From positions 211,672 to 275,671 of the forward strand of contig JAFLCC010000006.1 in the NCBI GenBank assembly GCA_017302835.1: a DNA stretch of 64,000 nt. Direction: 5' to 3'. Both the position numbers and the translations under genes were made by a program. The notes beneath the pieces were generated by a model. It had not been told where the DNA came from, searched no databases, and saw only the letters and a program-made list of their open reading frames with translations. This stretch comes from Deltaproteobacteria bacterium. Lineage in GTDB: Bacteria; Bdellovibrionota; Bdellovibrionia; Bdellovibrionales; Bdellovibrionaceae. This document shows, piece by piece, positions 36,561 to 44,613 of the stretch (position 1 is its first letter; every line of letters begins with the position of its first letter).

Positions 36561-37550
36561 TTATTTGTCCTCAGGGTCCCATTCCTGTAAGCTTATTTTC
36601 GTTAAGGATGTCGGGCTTCTTTTATGAGTGTTTGCGATTTCATTGTGAAAATTCAAGTCGTCTAGTTTTTCTAGAGTGATCATATAGAGGTCAGCCAGTG
36701 GTTTAATTCCATTATGTTTTCTAAGATTGTAATTTTGAATTCTAGCAATAATGTCTTGCTTGTCCCTAAGGTATAGCTGAAGACCCCATTTTGACCAAAT
36801 CGTGGGAAGGTAGGTATTGGCGGAAAGTAGGGCAGGAAATTGTTTGATGTCATAATCCCAAAGCTCACGGGAATCGAGTTTTCTGAAAAGTTGAATATCA
36901 ATAATAATAAAGGCATCCAAGATAAAAAGAAGAGGGTAAACAGCTGTGTTTCCTAAGCCACGAAGTAATAAGGATAGTTGCGAAGGAGTAGGGATGTCGG
37001 GAATTTTCCATGAATAATCCTCTTGCCACGGATAAGCCCAGTTAGGTCTGGAATTTTGATTAAGAAATCCTCGTTGCATAAACTCAGAGAATAGCTCGTT
37101 TCCTCTTTTAAAATCTTTGAAGGCCACAATGGCCGCTTGGGCCGCAAAAATTTGATCTCGGCTACAATTTTGAGGATCAAATCCCCAGTAGGATGGATCA
37201 TTGGATCTTCGATAAATGCCACGTTGGTGTGTTAAAGCCATCAAATCTTCGTTGTAACCTTGGGATAAGGGACGATTTAAATCATCTTTTGAGGCGCCTA
37301 GGATATTCAACAGAGTGTAGTAAGAACCTGTTCTTTGTAAAGTGTCACCCATATCCGAATCGAGTTGGGTGATCAGTCCTTGGGAACGGTAAAGGGACAT
37401 TTGATCTAATACTTGCTTGATAATGTCCTCATTTACCAGATAGAAGTAGGAACCCTGTCCTTCTTCCAGAGGGGTCACAAAAAATCCTGTAAAACTAGAA
37501 GCCAACACCAAGGAAGTTAAGACGGCAAGTCGTTTTAAAGTCCATTTCAT
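36561..37550 (-). CDS. Exported protein of unknown function
   Basis: 329 residues beginning MKWTLKRLAVLTSLVLASSF, a signal sequence (or anchor) ending near residue 23. The mature part has a single Cys and is mostly helical. It contains a second strongly hydrophobic stretch, GNTAVYPLLFILDAFIIIDIQLF, at about residues 200-225, which could be a membrane segment. Aromatic-rich repeats of Trp and Tyr (NWAYPWQEDYSWKIPD) stand before it. No family recognised. No good ribosome site is seen. The genes on both sides are separate units: a DUF4143 relic downstream and a repeat lipoprotein upstream, 172 bases away. Confidence 0.65.
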   Translation of the reverse strand: MKWTLKRLAVLTSLVLASSFTGFFVTPLEEGQGSYFYLVNEDIIKQVLDQMSLYRSQGLITQLDSDMGDTLQRTGSYYTLLNILGASKDDLNRPLSQGYNEDLMALTHQRGIYRRSNDPSYWGFDPQNCSRDQIFAAQAAIVAFKDFKRGNELFSEFMQRGFLNQNSRPNWAYPWQEDYSWKIPDIPTPSQLSLLLRGLGNTAVYPLLFILDAFIIIDIQLFRKLDSRELWDYDIKQFPALLSANTYLPTIWSKWGLQLYLRDKQDIIARIQNYNLRKHNGIKPLADLYMITLEKLDDLNFHNEIANTHKRSPTSLTKISLQEWDPEDK

Positions 37551-37722
37551 CTTGTTTTTAGGATATCAAAAGTGGTGTTTTTACTCTATTATTATGTTTC
37601 TATAGATAGGTAAAAACAAGAAAATGGTCCAGATTGGATGTGAGTGTATCACATTGAGACCAGGGGCGCTAAAGATTCCACGCTTTGTATCCGAGCCCCT
37701 CTGTGGACAGGTCCCTCATCAT

Positions 37723-40350
37723 CTATTTTTTACGAGTCAAAATCACATCGGCTTTTCTATTTTTTGGTAACAAGAGAGTTCCAACAATTTGAATTGGGTT
37801 TTGAGGTCGCAAAATCCCTTCAAAATTAAAGAAATAAGCACGAGAGCTACCATTTATTAAGCTGGTCATGGTGATTCTTTGAGGAAAGGTATCGGGTCTA
37901 TAATCTACATCGAGATCCAGACTCAGATCTCCAGAAGGGACATCCAATCTTTCATAATAAGCCCGTATCACAGGTTTGTTTCCCACAGTCATGGTCGCAT
38001 TTAGGGAAATTCGGATAGGAAATGGTTTAATGTCTTTTGTAAACACATCAACCGTTCCTTCATAGGAGCCCTCGATCGTTTTATAGATTTTCAATAAATT
38101 TTCACTGTTTTGATTGTCTAAATTATCACTTGGAGCCTGAGGTGTCTTATCGAGCCACTTCATGCTGACGGTACCAATAATCCCATTTCGCGATAGTGCT
38201 TCGGCAACAAATACAGCGTTTACAAATTTTCCTCTGAGGGACACAATATCCAAATTTGGATTTGAAGGATTGTAAATAACCAGGTTGTAGTTTTCAGGAT
38301 TCGCCAGATCGTTGTAACTGACAGAGTAAATGGAGCCTCCGGCAAAATTATCAGCTCTTTTGATATAAGCTTTTAACACAGCTTTGCGGAGTGGTTGTCC
38401 TTGGCTATCTATCCCACCTAGTTCTTCCTGAGTAAAAATAGATAATTCCAGTGAGGGGCCCGCCTGTCCAGGCCGATCATTGAGTTTCAAGGACCCTTTA
38501 TAGCGACCAATGATTTCTGAGTTCAATGGGTTCGGTCGATCTTTAAGTCTTTTAAGAAGGACCTTGGTTTTGATATTCTTCGTAAGGACCAAATCACCTT
38601 CAAGAGCCAAAAGATCAAGAGCCAATGGTGGACAAGGACCTTTAGGTTCCTTGCTGCATTTTTCATCCGTTTTTAATTGGCCTTCAAAGTTAAATCCACT
38701 TCCCGATTTACTCACAAGGGAAATTTTCTGAGGGAAAGTGTCTGTTTTGAAATCAACCACTAGATCCTGATTAAAATCCAGAACAGGGTATTGATCGAGT
38801 CTTTCATAAAAGGCCTTCAGTTCTGGTTTTCCAGCCTGATTGGTAGTGGCAGTTAAGGTGACTCTAGAAAGAATTGGATTTAAAGCTGAATTTGGAACTT
38901 GGATAAATCCTTCATAGGTCCCTTCAACAGTTTTATAATTTTTTAATAGATTGCTATTGTTTTGATTTTCTAAGTTGTCACTAGGAGTATGTGGATTTTT
39001 GTCAAGCCATTTTAAACTCACTCGGCCAATGATTCCATTACGAGAAAGAACCTCAGCTTCAAACAGGGAGTTAATAAATTTTCCTCTTAGTGAGATTATA
39101 TCTATACTTGGATTTGAAGGGTTATAGATAACTAAATTGTAGGTCTCTGGATTCGCGAGATCGTTGTAGCTCACGGAATAGATGGAACCTATCGAGTTGG
39201 TATCTAATCTTTTAATATAAGCTTTTAAAACTGGCCGGCGCATTGATTGCCCATTGTTATCCACACCGCCGGTTTCCTCTTGAACAAAAATAGAAAATTC
39301 CAATGTTGGGCCTATTTGTCCTGGGCGGTCGTTCAGTTCTAATTGCCCTTCATATTTTCCAACCACATCAGAGTTTTGTGGTTGAGTTCTATGAGTCATC
39401 CGAGAAAAACGAACGGCGGTTTTGATATTTTTTGCGAGGACTAAATCCCCTTGGATAGTGAGGGGGCAGGTATCAACCCCGCAATAGGTATCCGCGTTCA
39501 TCGTGCCAACAAAATTAAATCCGCTTCCTGATTTGCTGACAAAGGAAATCTTTTGTGGGTAGGTCTCAGTTTTAAAATCCACCACGAGTTCGTGATTGAA
39601 ATCAAGAACAGGGTATAAATCCAAGCGTTCAAAGTAAGCCTTCAATTCCGGTTTTCCAAGTTGATTCAATGTTGCAGATAAGGTGATCCTTGAAAGAATA
39701 GGGTTTAATGCCGAGGGCTCAACATAAATGGATCCCTCGTAGGTTCCTTCGATGCGTTGGTAGAGTTTCAAAATTTTTTCATTGAGATCTGATTGAATCC
39801 CTAGACTTGAGGCTTCTGTGGATTTATCAGAAAGCTTTAAACTCATTTTACCAATTTCCCCACTCTCAGAATAAACGAGGCATTCAATGCTATCGTTTTG
39901 AAAACTTCCCCTAATCGAAGAAATTTCTTGAGAGCTAAGGGTTGAATTTTCACCAACAACAGTTGGGTTATTTAAAATTAAATTTTGCTTGTTGGGGTCC
40001 GTTGGAGGAAAATCCGCCATAAATACCAAACCTAGATTTAAGGCATCGGCTCTTTTAAAATAGGCTTTTAAGGTAGGTCGGGTGATGGGTCGTCCATCCG
40101 TATCCATCCCGGCATTTTCCTCTTTGATGTATAAGGAAAGCTCAACGTCCACATTTTTATTTTGCGGGCGATCGAAAAAAATTAACTGCCCAACATATTT
40201 TCCCGTGATCTGGTCATATTGTTGCTTTAACTGATCACGATCTTTTTCCCGTTGCTTGATTTTTTCAGCGCTGGGGTTGTTTTTATCAAAAGAGCAAGCT
40301 AACAATAAGAAATAAAAAAATAGCATCATGACTAAATTCAGTGTTTTCAT
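37723..40350 (-). CDS. Repeat-built lipoprotein (875 aa, three tandem A-B units)
   Basis: A lipoprotein signal peptide ends in LLLACS (lipid Cys at residue 19), followed by a Lys/Gln/Asp-rich coil. The rest is three tandem copies of a ~275-residue unit (about 50-320, 330-600 and 610-875). Each copy has an A half (GKYxGxLxLNDRPGQ, then E-E-x-GGxDxxGQ, LKAYIKRxD and YSVSYNDLANPExYNLVIYNPSNP) and a B half (GTYEG, NPILSRVTLxAT, GKPELKAYxERLD, VDFKTDTFPQKISLVSKSGSGFNF). A and B share a LKAYxxRLD core, so the protein is six related beta-domains. Copies 2 and 3 are nearly identical in places. Likely a surface-exposed extended lipoprotein. TolC is 62 bases upstream on the same strand. Confidence 0.8.
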   Translation of the reverse strand: MKTLNLVMMLFFYFLLLACSFDKNNPSAEKIKQREKDRDQLKQQYDQITGKYVGQLIFFDRPQNKNVDVELSLYIKEENAGMDTDGRPITRPTLKAYFKRADALNLGLVFMADFPPTDPNKQNLILNNPTVVGENSTLSSQEISSIRGSFQNDSIECLVYSESGEIGKMSLKLSDKSTEASSLGIQSDLNEKILKLYQRIEGTYEGSIYVEPSALNPILSRITLSATLNQLGKPELKAYFERLDLYPVLDFNHELVVDFKTETYPQKISFVSKSGSGFNFVGTMNADTYCGVDTCPLTIQGDLVLAKNIKTAVRFSRMTHRTQPQNSDVVGKYEGQLELNDRPGQIGPTLEFSIFVQEETGGVDNNGQSMRRPVLKAYIKRLDTNSIGSIYSVSYNDLANPETYNLVIYNPSNPSIDIISLRGKFINSLFEAEVLSRNGIIGRVSLKWLDKNPHTPSDNLENQNNSNLLKNYKTVEGTYEGFIQVPNSALNPILSRVTLTATTNQAGKPELKAFYERLDQYPVLDFNQDLVVDFKTDTFPQKISLVSKSGSGFNFEGQLKTDEKCSKEPKGPCPPLALDLLALEGDLVLTKNIKTKVLLKRLKDRPNPLNSEIIGRYKGSLKLNDRPGQAGPSLELSIFTQEELGGIDSQGQPLRKAVLKAYIKRADNFAGGSIYSVSYNDLANPENYNLVIYNPSNPNLDIVSLRGKFVNAVFVAEALSRNGIIGTVSMKWLDKTPQAPSDNLDNQNSENLLKIYKTIEGSYEGTVDVFTKDIKPFPIRISLNATMTVGNKPVIRAYYERLDVPSGDLSLDLDVDYRPDTFPQRITMTSLINGSSRAYFFNFEGILRPQNPIQIVGTLLLPKNRKADVILTRKK

Positions 40351-40412
40351 TTTGTAATCCTCTTAGCCATTAAAATTGGCCATTTACATTAGCCATCTAA
40401 AACATCCAAAAA

Positions 40413-41870
40413 CTATTCCCTTATGAGCTCATCTTTAAGGGCGATATATTCATTAATTGCGATAAAGTAATCTCCTACAGCACGAGAATAGGCGACTTTC
40501 ATAGTGAAAAAATTATTCATCGCTTCGATAAGACTACGAATGTCCGTTCGGCCTTGGGAGTAAGATCTATTCAGTTCATTGAGTGCCTTTTCCCGAAATT
40601 CTTTTTGTTTTTTAATAGACTCTACTAATTGCAAACTCACTTGAGCTTTGCGGAAAGATTGAAAAAGATGATCCTGAAATTCAGCGGCAGTTCTTTGCAA
40701 TTTCGCTTTTTCCAGATCGGCTGCTGCCTTTTTATTTAAGTATTCGGCATCTTGTAATTCGGATCCAAAACTATGAGATAGTTTTAGTCCAACATAAGCT
40801 TTGGGGTTTTTCCCTCGTGTGAGCTCATTGAGAGAATCCGTCGAGGTTTCATCAAGTCCTGTTGCCGATAATTTGCCGACAAGGCTTAACTTGGGTCTAT
40901 TTCGAGAATTGATTTCTTCAAGTTGATCTAGAGCCACTTGTACTTTTAACTCTTGAGACTTGATATTTCTTGAAGCTTTTGGATCTTTAGCTTGGTATTC
41001 CGGTAAGGGAGGAAGAGTTTTAGGAATTTCAAAATTAATTTCAGATCCAGGGGCTAAATGAAGTAAGGTGATCAGGCTTTCCATTTTACTCAGGTAATCT
41101 TGAGAGCTGTTTTTGACATTTTGTTCTCGGGATTCAGATTCTGCTAAAACTTGATTGAGTTCGCCAGGAGCCGTGTAGCCTAAAGAGTTCTTTTTTTGAA
41201 TGCTTGAAACGAGTTTCAAATAACGTTCTCGGGAATTTAAAGATTCTTTTAAATTTTCTTGAGCGACATAGGCATTCCAAAATAACCGTAAACCATCTAA
41301 CACAATGTTTTGCAATTCATCACTACGAGTGATCATCTGGGATTTATATAAATTTTCAGCAGCCCTCACTTTTAATTTATCGGCAACGCCAAACGCGTTA
41401 TTCCACAGACTTTGTTCTATACCAAGACCCCAAGAATCTAGAGTGTACTGGCTTGAAGCATTTAGCGAAGTGGTAGAAAAAGAGTCCCCTTCCTTTTTTT
41501 GCGAGGTTCTGGCAACTTCAAAACTGAGAGTGGTGCCCGTAATCAAATTTTTAGAAAGGCTGGCTAGGGTTTTATAGCGTTCAAAACGGTAGTCTCCGAT
41601 TAAAGAAAGGGACTCCGTTTTATCAATTTCGTAGCCAGATTCAAGATTCCATTGCCAGTCATAGAGACTGTAGATTTGGAAGGGTGCTAATTTATTTTGC
41701 TCATATTTTAAATCAGTTTCAGCGGCTTGATAGGATTTCTGAATGATTAAATCAGCCATGGTTTTTTGAGAGAGTATTAATTTTTCTGAAGAAACAGACT
41801 CAAAACTAAAAAACAAGAAAAACAAGAAAAACAAGAAAAAACGGAGAAGATAAAATAAACGGATCACCAT
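40413..41870 (-). CDS. TolC-family outer-membrane efflux protein
   Basis: 485 residues with a very hydrophobic signal peptide (FFLFFLFFLFFSF). The helical-barrel body is typical of OEP/TolC: long coiled-coil segments rich in Glu, Lys, Leu and Ala (for example KNKAAADLEKAKLQRTAAEF style stretches around residues 370-410), with two repeats (about 40-240 and 260-480). A conserved NSLGYTAPGELNQVLAESESR segment lies at the inner turn of the first repeat, and SYSQGRTDIRSLIEAMNNFF in the second. TolC proteins form the outer-membrane exit of tripartite pumps and type I secretion. No inner-membrane pump or membrane-fusion gene is adjacent, so partners are elsewhere. Its first codons overlap the previous gene by 7 bases. 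Confidence 0.85.
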   Translation of the reverse strand: MVIRLFYLLRFFLFFLFFLFFSFESVSSEKLILSQKTMADLIIQKSYQAAETDLKYEQNKLAPFQIYSLYDWQWNLESGYEIDKTESLSLIGDYRFERYKTLASLSKNLITGTTLSFEVARTSQKKEGDSFSTTSLNASSQYTLDSWGLGIEQSLWNNAFGVADKLKVRAAENLYKSQMITRSDELQNIVLDGLRLFWNAYVAQENLKESLNSRERYLKLVSSIQKKNSLGYTAPGELNQVLAESESREQNVKNSSQDYLSKMESLITLLHLAPGSEINFEIPKTLPPLPEYQAKDPKASRNIKSQELKVQVALDQLEEINSRNRPKLSLVGKLSATGLDETSTDSLNELTRGKNPKAYVGLKLSHSFGSELQDAEYLNKKAAADLEKAKLQRTAAEFQDHLFQSFRKAQVSLQLVESIKKQKEFREKALNELNRSYSQGRTDIRSLIEAMNNFFTMKVAYSRAVGDYFIAINEYIALKDELIRE

Positions 41871-42613
41871 AAATATGTAGCTCCTACGGAAAGAACGATG
41901 GGTTCCAGTTGAATTTGCGAAGCTCCAAGAACAGATTTGCGAAGGGAAAGCTCTGTATTTATCAGCACCTGGGAGGTAAGAGAGTAGTTCCCTTGGCCAC
42001 CGATGCCGACAAAGAAAAGATGATCATTAGAACTGAGAAGTTCATTATCAGAACTTGTGACTTGTAATTGAAGAAAGCCAAACTCATAGAGGGAATTGAA
42101 ATATAAATCCTTATTTTGATAAAAGCTTTTATAGCCGGTGAGATGAACTTGGCTTTTAGAGAGCAAAACAGCCTCGTAGGGAGACAGATCTTCTCTTGCT
42201 TGTTGGTAACCTAAATGAAGGGATAGAAGAGATAGATGAGATATCTGATTTTGATTGTAGGACAAAACAAAATGGAACATCAGAGGGTGAGGGTTTTTTT
42301 CTAAATTCAATTCAGAGTTTTTTTTATTTTTCAAAGATCCTTTTAAATTTTCAAGACTCAGGGAGAGGCCCACTGGAAAACGAACCCGCGGTGTTTCGAT
42401 CGAAGATTCTATAGGGGCAATATGAAGTAGACCTGTGTCTTCAATAGAACCGAGAACGGGTTTCGAAGGTTGAACAGATTCATTTATTTCAGCAAGAGCT
42501 TTGTCTCCTAAGGGAATAGGAGCTGGTTTTTTAAGTTTAGCAGCGGCTGTGGAGAAAAGGACTCCAGAAAAAAAAGCAAAAATGATATTTCTGAGAAATA
42601 TCTTTGTCCGCAT
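41864..42613 (-). CDS. Exported protein of unknown function beside TolC
   Basis: 249 residues, signal peptide 1-25 (MRTKIFLRNIIFAFFSGVLFSTAAA-K). After a Pro-rich stretch, residues ~75-249 look like a small outer-membrane barrel: alternating hydrophobic and polar residues, terminal VLSVGATYLW with an aromatic last residue typical of barrel C-termini. The stop lies within the TolC start (7-base overlap), and the upstream gene ends 8 bases before the ATG, so the three genes form one unit. Function unknown; barrel reading is inference. Confidence 0.62.
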   Translation of the reverse strand: MRTKIFLRNIIFAFFSGVLFSTAAAKLKKPAPIPLGDKALAEINESVQPSKPVLGSIEDTGLLHIAPIESSIETPRVRFPVGLSLSLENLKGSLKNKKNSELNLEKNPHPLMFHFVLSYNQNQISHLSLLSLHLGYQQAREDLSPYEAVLLSKSQVHLTGYKSFYQNKDLYFNSLYEFGFLQLQVTSSDNELLSSNDHLFFVGIGGQGNYSLTSQVLINTELSLRKSVLGASQIQLEPIVLSVGATYLW

Positions 42614-42621
42614 GAGCCTTC

Positions 42622-43758
42622 CTAATGAGAGAAATTGATGAGCGTAGGTTCAAAGCAGGTATTTCCCTCATAAGGGTAACCCAGATAATACCACTGTTGA
42701 GTGGTGTAATTATACTTAACCAGACCGCCAATTTCATTTAATGAAAAAACGATTTCATTTCGATTCCATAAAGGTTGGTGGAGCAACCGGAAAGGAGCTG
42801 TTCCAAATTTTTTTAATAAATCCACCATAAAGTTTGCGTATTTGGTTGTTTGGGTGAGCCTATTCTTAGTCACATCAAAGACATTAATCTGTGCTTCAAT
42901 AATGGCAGAAGGGTCTGTCTTGGAGGCGCTTTTCTCTGAGGAATAAAAGATGACGTTATTCACCATTAAAAAATTGTAATAATTCGCATTGGCTGAGTTT
43001 AGTTGAAAATAAATTTTTTGAACCCCAAAGCGAGAGCTTATAGCTCGGTAGGTTTTTGAATTAAGTCCCGTGTTTTCAATATTCAAATAAAAAATATTAT
43101 TTTTGTAAACATTTAATAACTGAATATCACCTTTAACCCCCACAATTTGTGTGCCATCACTGTTTAAGTCATGGAGGATTAATTGCGTCTTAGTTGTTTC
43201 TTTATAGGTCCAAGCGGCATAGTTTTCCATAATTTGCGGATTATGAAAGCCAATTGGTTGGATCCACTGATGTACCATTGCCCCAGTAGAAAGATTGATT
43301 AGTTTCCAGACACCTATTTCATTTGCTGGGTACAAAAGCAAGCCCTTAGAAAGGGCAAAAAGGTGATAAGGAATTTCTGTAGATAAATTTTTTAACTCCT
43401 TTAATTTAGGTGGTAGATAGTTTAAAAATTGAGTTTTTGCTAATTTAAGAGAATTATTAATTTCAATCCTGTAAACTCCGAAGCTGCCTTGGCTATCTTC
43501 TGCGGCAATAAAGACAACAAAAACATCGTCACTCGAGTAAACAATTTGATGTGAAAGAATATTTTTAAAAGCATTATTTTTTGTATCGGTCAGAGTGTAA
43601 ATAAAAGGATAACTAGTTTCTAGGGCATCCAGACGAGGGAAAGTCATTTGATGACTATTTGTTTTTTGCAAGAGGCAGGAAAGTCTTGCTGGAGTGTTAA
43701 TTTGTCCAAAGGTTAAACAGCTAACAACAGTTGCTAAAAGTAATATTAATTTTGCCAT
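42622..43758 (-). CDS. Secreted protein of unknown function, possibly a beta-propeller
   Basis: 378 residues from the ATG at 43758, where the signal peptide (MAKLILLLATVVSCLTFG) begins directly; another in-frame ATG at 43773 adds five residues and neither has a clear ribosome site. The mature part is a series of short beta strands with repeating hydrophobic-aromatic blocks (VFVVFIAAEDSQGSFGVYRIE, AWTYKETTKTQLILHDLNSDG, KNNIFYLNIENTG, NVIFYSSEKSAS). This pattern suggests a WD/TolB-like propeller. Three Cys are present. It lies 33 bases after the PilZ gene and 8 bases before the next gene in a five-gene minus-strand run. Confidence 0.6.
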   Translation of the reverse strand: MAKLILLLATVVSCLTFGQINTPARLSCLLQKTNSHQMTFPRLDALETSYPFIYTLTDTKNNAFKNILSHQIVYSSDDVFVVFIAAEDSQGSFGVYRIEINNSLKLAKTQFLNYLPPKLKELKNLSTEIPYHLFALSKGLLLYPANEIGVWKLINLSTGAMVHQWIQPIGFHNPQIMENYAAWTYKETTKTQLILHDLNSDGTQIVGVKGDIQLLNVYKNNIFYLNIENTGLNSKTYRAISSRFGVQKIYFQLNSANANYYNFLMVNNVIFYSSEKSASKTDPSAIIEAQINVFDVTKNRLTQTTKYANFMVDLLKKFGTAPFRLLHQPLWNRNEIVFSLNEIGGLVKYNYTTQQWYYLGYPYEGNTCFEPTLINFSH

Positions 43759-43806
43759 GACATTTAGTACCATTGTCTAAAATGAAGTCAAGACTGCAGA
43801 AAAATA

Positions 43807-44346
43807 CTACTTGAAAAACAATTGACGAATTGCATTATATACACCTTCATAGCTATTATTTACAAAGGCGAACATAAGCCAAAACCAGAACGTGAGCATC
43901 AAGCTCATCACTGTGATTTTTTTGAAAAGATTCCATGTATGCTGCTCAGTTAAAGTTAATTCCCCAAAAATAGAATCACTTTCGCTGATTATTTTTTTAT
44001 TTAGTCCTTGAGCAAGCACAATTCGATGAGCCATTTCCAATTTGTAAAAGTGAACAGCAACCTGAATTTTATTATTTTTCTCTGGATCAAGTCGGGTAAC
44101 GATGGCATGACAGGCCATTTGCTGGGACCCCGGAACGACAAATTGCACTTTGATAACCTCACCTAACAATGGACAAAGATCTTCGGGTGCGGTGAAGGAC
44201 ATTCCTGTCAACGAGACATTTCTGATCTCGGTGTCTTCTTCCCAGGTCATGTTGTGAGGCCCGGCAATTCGAATCAAACAATCATCCTCAGTATTAAGAA
44301 TATAGCGTGGGGAGCGTGCGTGAAATCTAGCCAAACCTTGATTCAT
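43807..44346 (-). CDS. PilZ-domain protein with a C-terminal membrane helix
   Basis: 179 residues. The N-terminal ~110 residues read as PilZ: an Arg-rich approach (ARFHARSPRY) followed by the NxSxxG motif in RNVSLTGMSF, then strands VQFVVPGSQQMACHAIVTR and IQVAVHFY. PilZ binds cyclic di-GMP through the Arg motif and the D/NxSxxG motif. Both are present but the Arg part is minimal (R12, R15), so ligand binding should not be assumed. Residues ~143-165 (ITVMSLMLTFWFWLMFAFV) form one transmembrane helix. Such an arrangement places the sensor on the inner face of the membrane. It starts the minus-strand run including TolC. The ATG follows a region of hairpins that it shares divergently with ppk. 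Confidence 0.75.
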   Translation of the reverse strand: MNQGLARFHARSPRYILNTEDDCLIRIAGPHNMTWEEDTEIRNVSLTGMSFTAPEDLCPLLGEVIKVQFVVPGSQQMACHAIVTRLDPEKNNKIQVAVHFYKLEMAHRIVLAQGLNKKIISESDSIFGELTLTEQHTWNLFKKITVMSLMLTFWFWLMFAFVNNSYEGVYNAIRQLFFK

Positions 44347-44613
44347 ACCAGACCTATCGGTTTGTACAGGAATTACTTAAGGTGAATCTTACCCCGCCCC
44401 AAGGCTCAATTAAACAACGGCTCAATTATCAGCTAGGGGGGTTAGCTTAACCTGCTACGCAGGTCAGCTAATAGCCAAGCTGTTGAGGTTTAAGCACAAA
44501 CCCGCTAGAATGCCTGACAGGGGTTACGCCTAGGGCTCAATTCTTCGTTCTTGTCGGTTGGACTCCTTGCGACTTGGCTTTGCTGTAAACATTTTTGACA
44601 ATAGGGATGTGAA
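44347..44613. other. Hairpin-rich non-coding region between PilZ and ppk
   Basis: 267 bases, clearly more GC-rich than the flanking genes, with no open frame of note. It holds a long interrupted hairpin at 44442-44471 (TTAGCT, bulge, ACCTGC-TAC-GCAGGT, bulge, AGCTAA) and a second at 44487-44502 (GGTTT-AAGCAC-AAACC). GGCTCAATT is repeated three times (44403-44411, 44419-44427, 44534-44542). It is neither a tRNA (no T-arm consensus) nor a known riboswitch that I can recognise. Candidate structured leader of ppk, or a small RNA. Confidence 0.4.

Noticed and set aside
41810..41840. Tandem 9-base repeat at the start of the TolC gene as a phase-variable tract
   Set aside because: The unit length is a multiple of three (encoding the FFLFFLFF signal region), so changes would not shift the frame; it is just a low-complexity signal peptide.
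44347..44613. PhoB-type box or tRNA/tmRNA in the ppk leader
   Set aside because: No CTGTCAT direct repeats of a Pho box and no T-arm or Ala-tag features; the hairpins are of unknown type.
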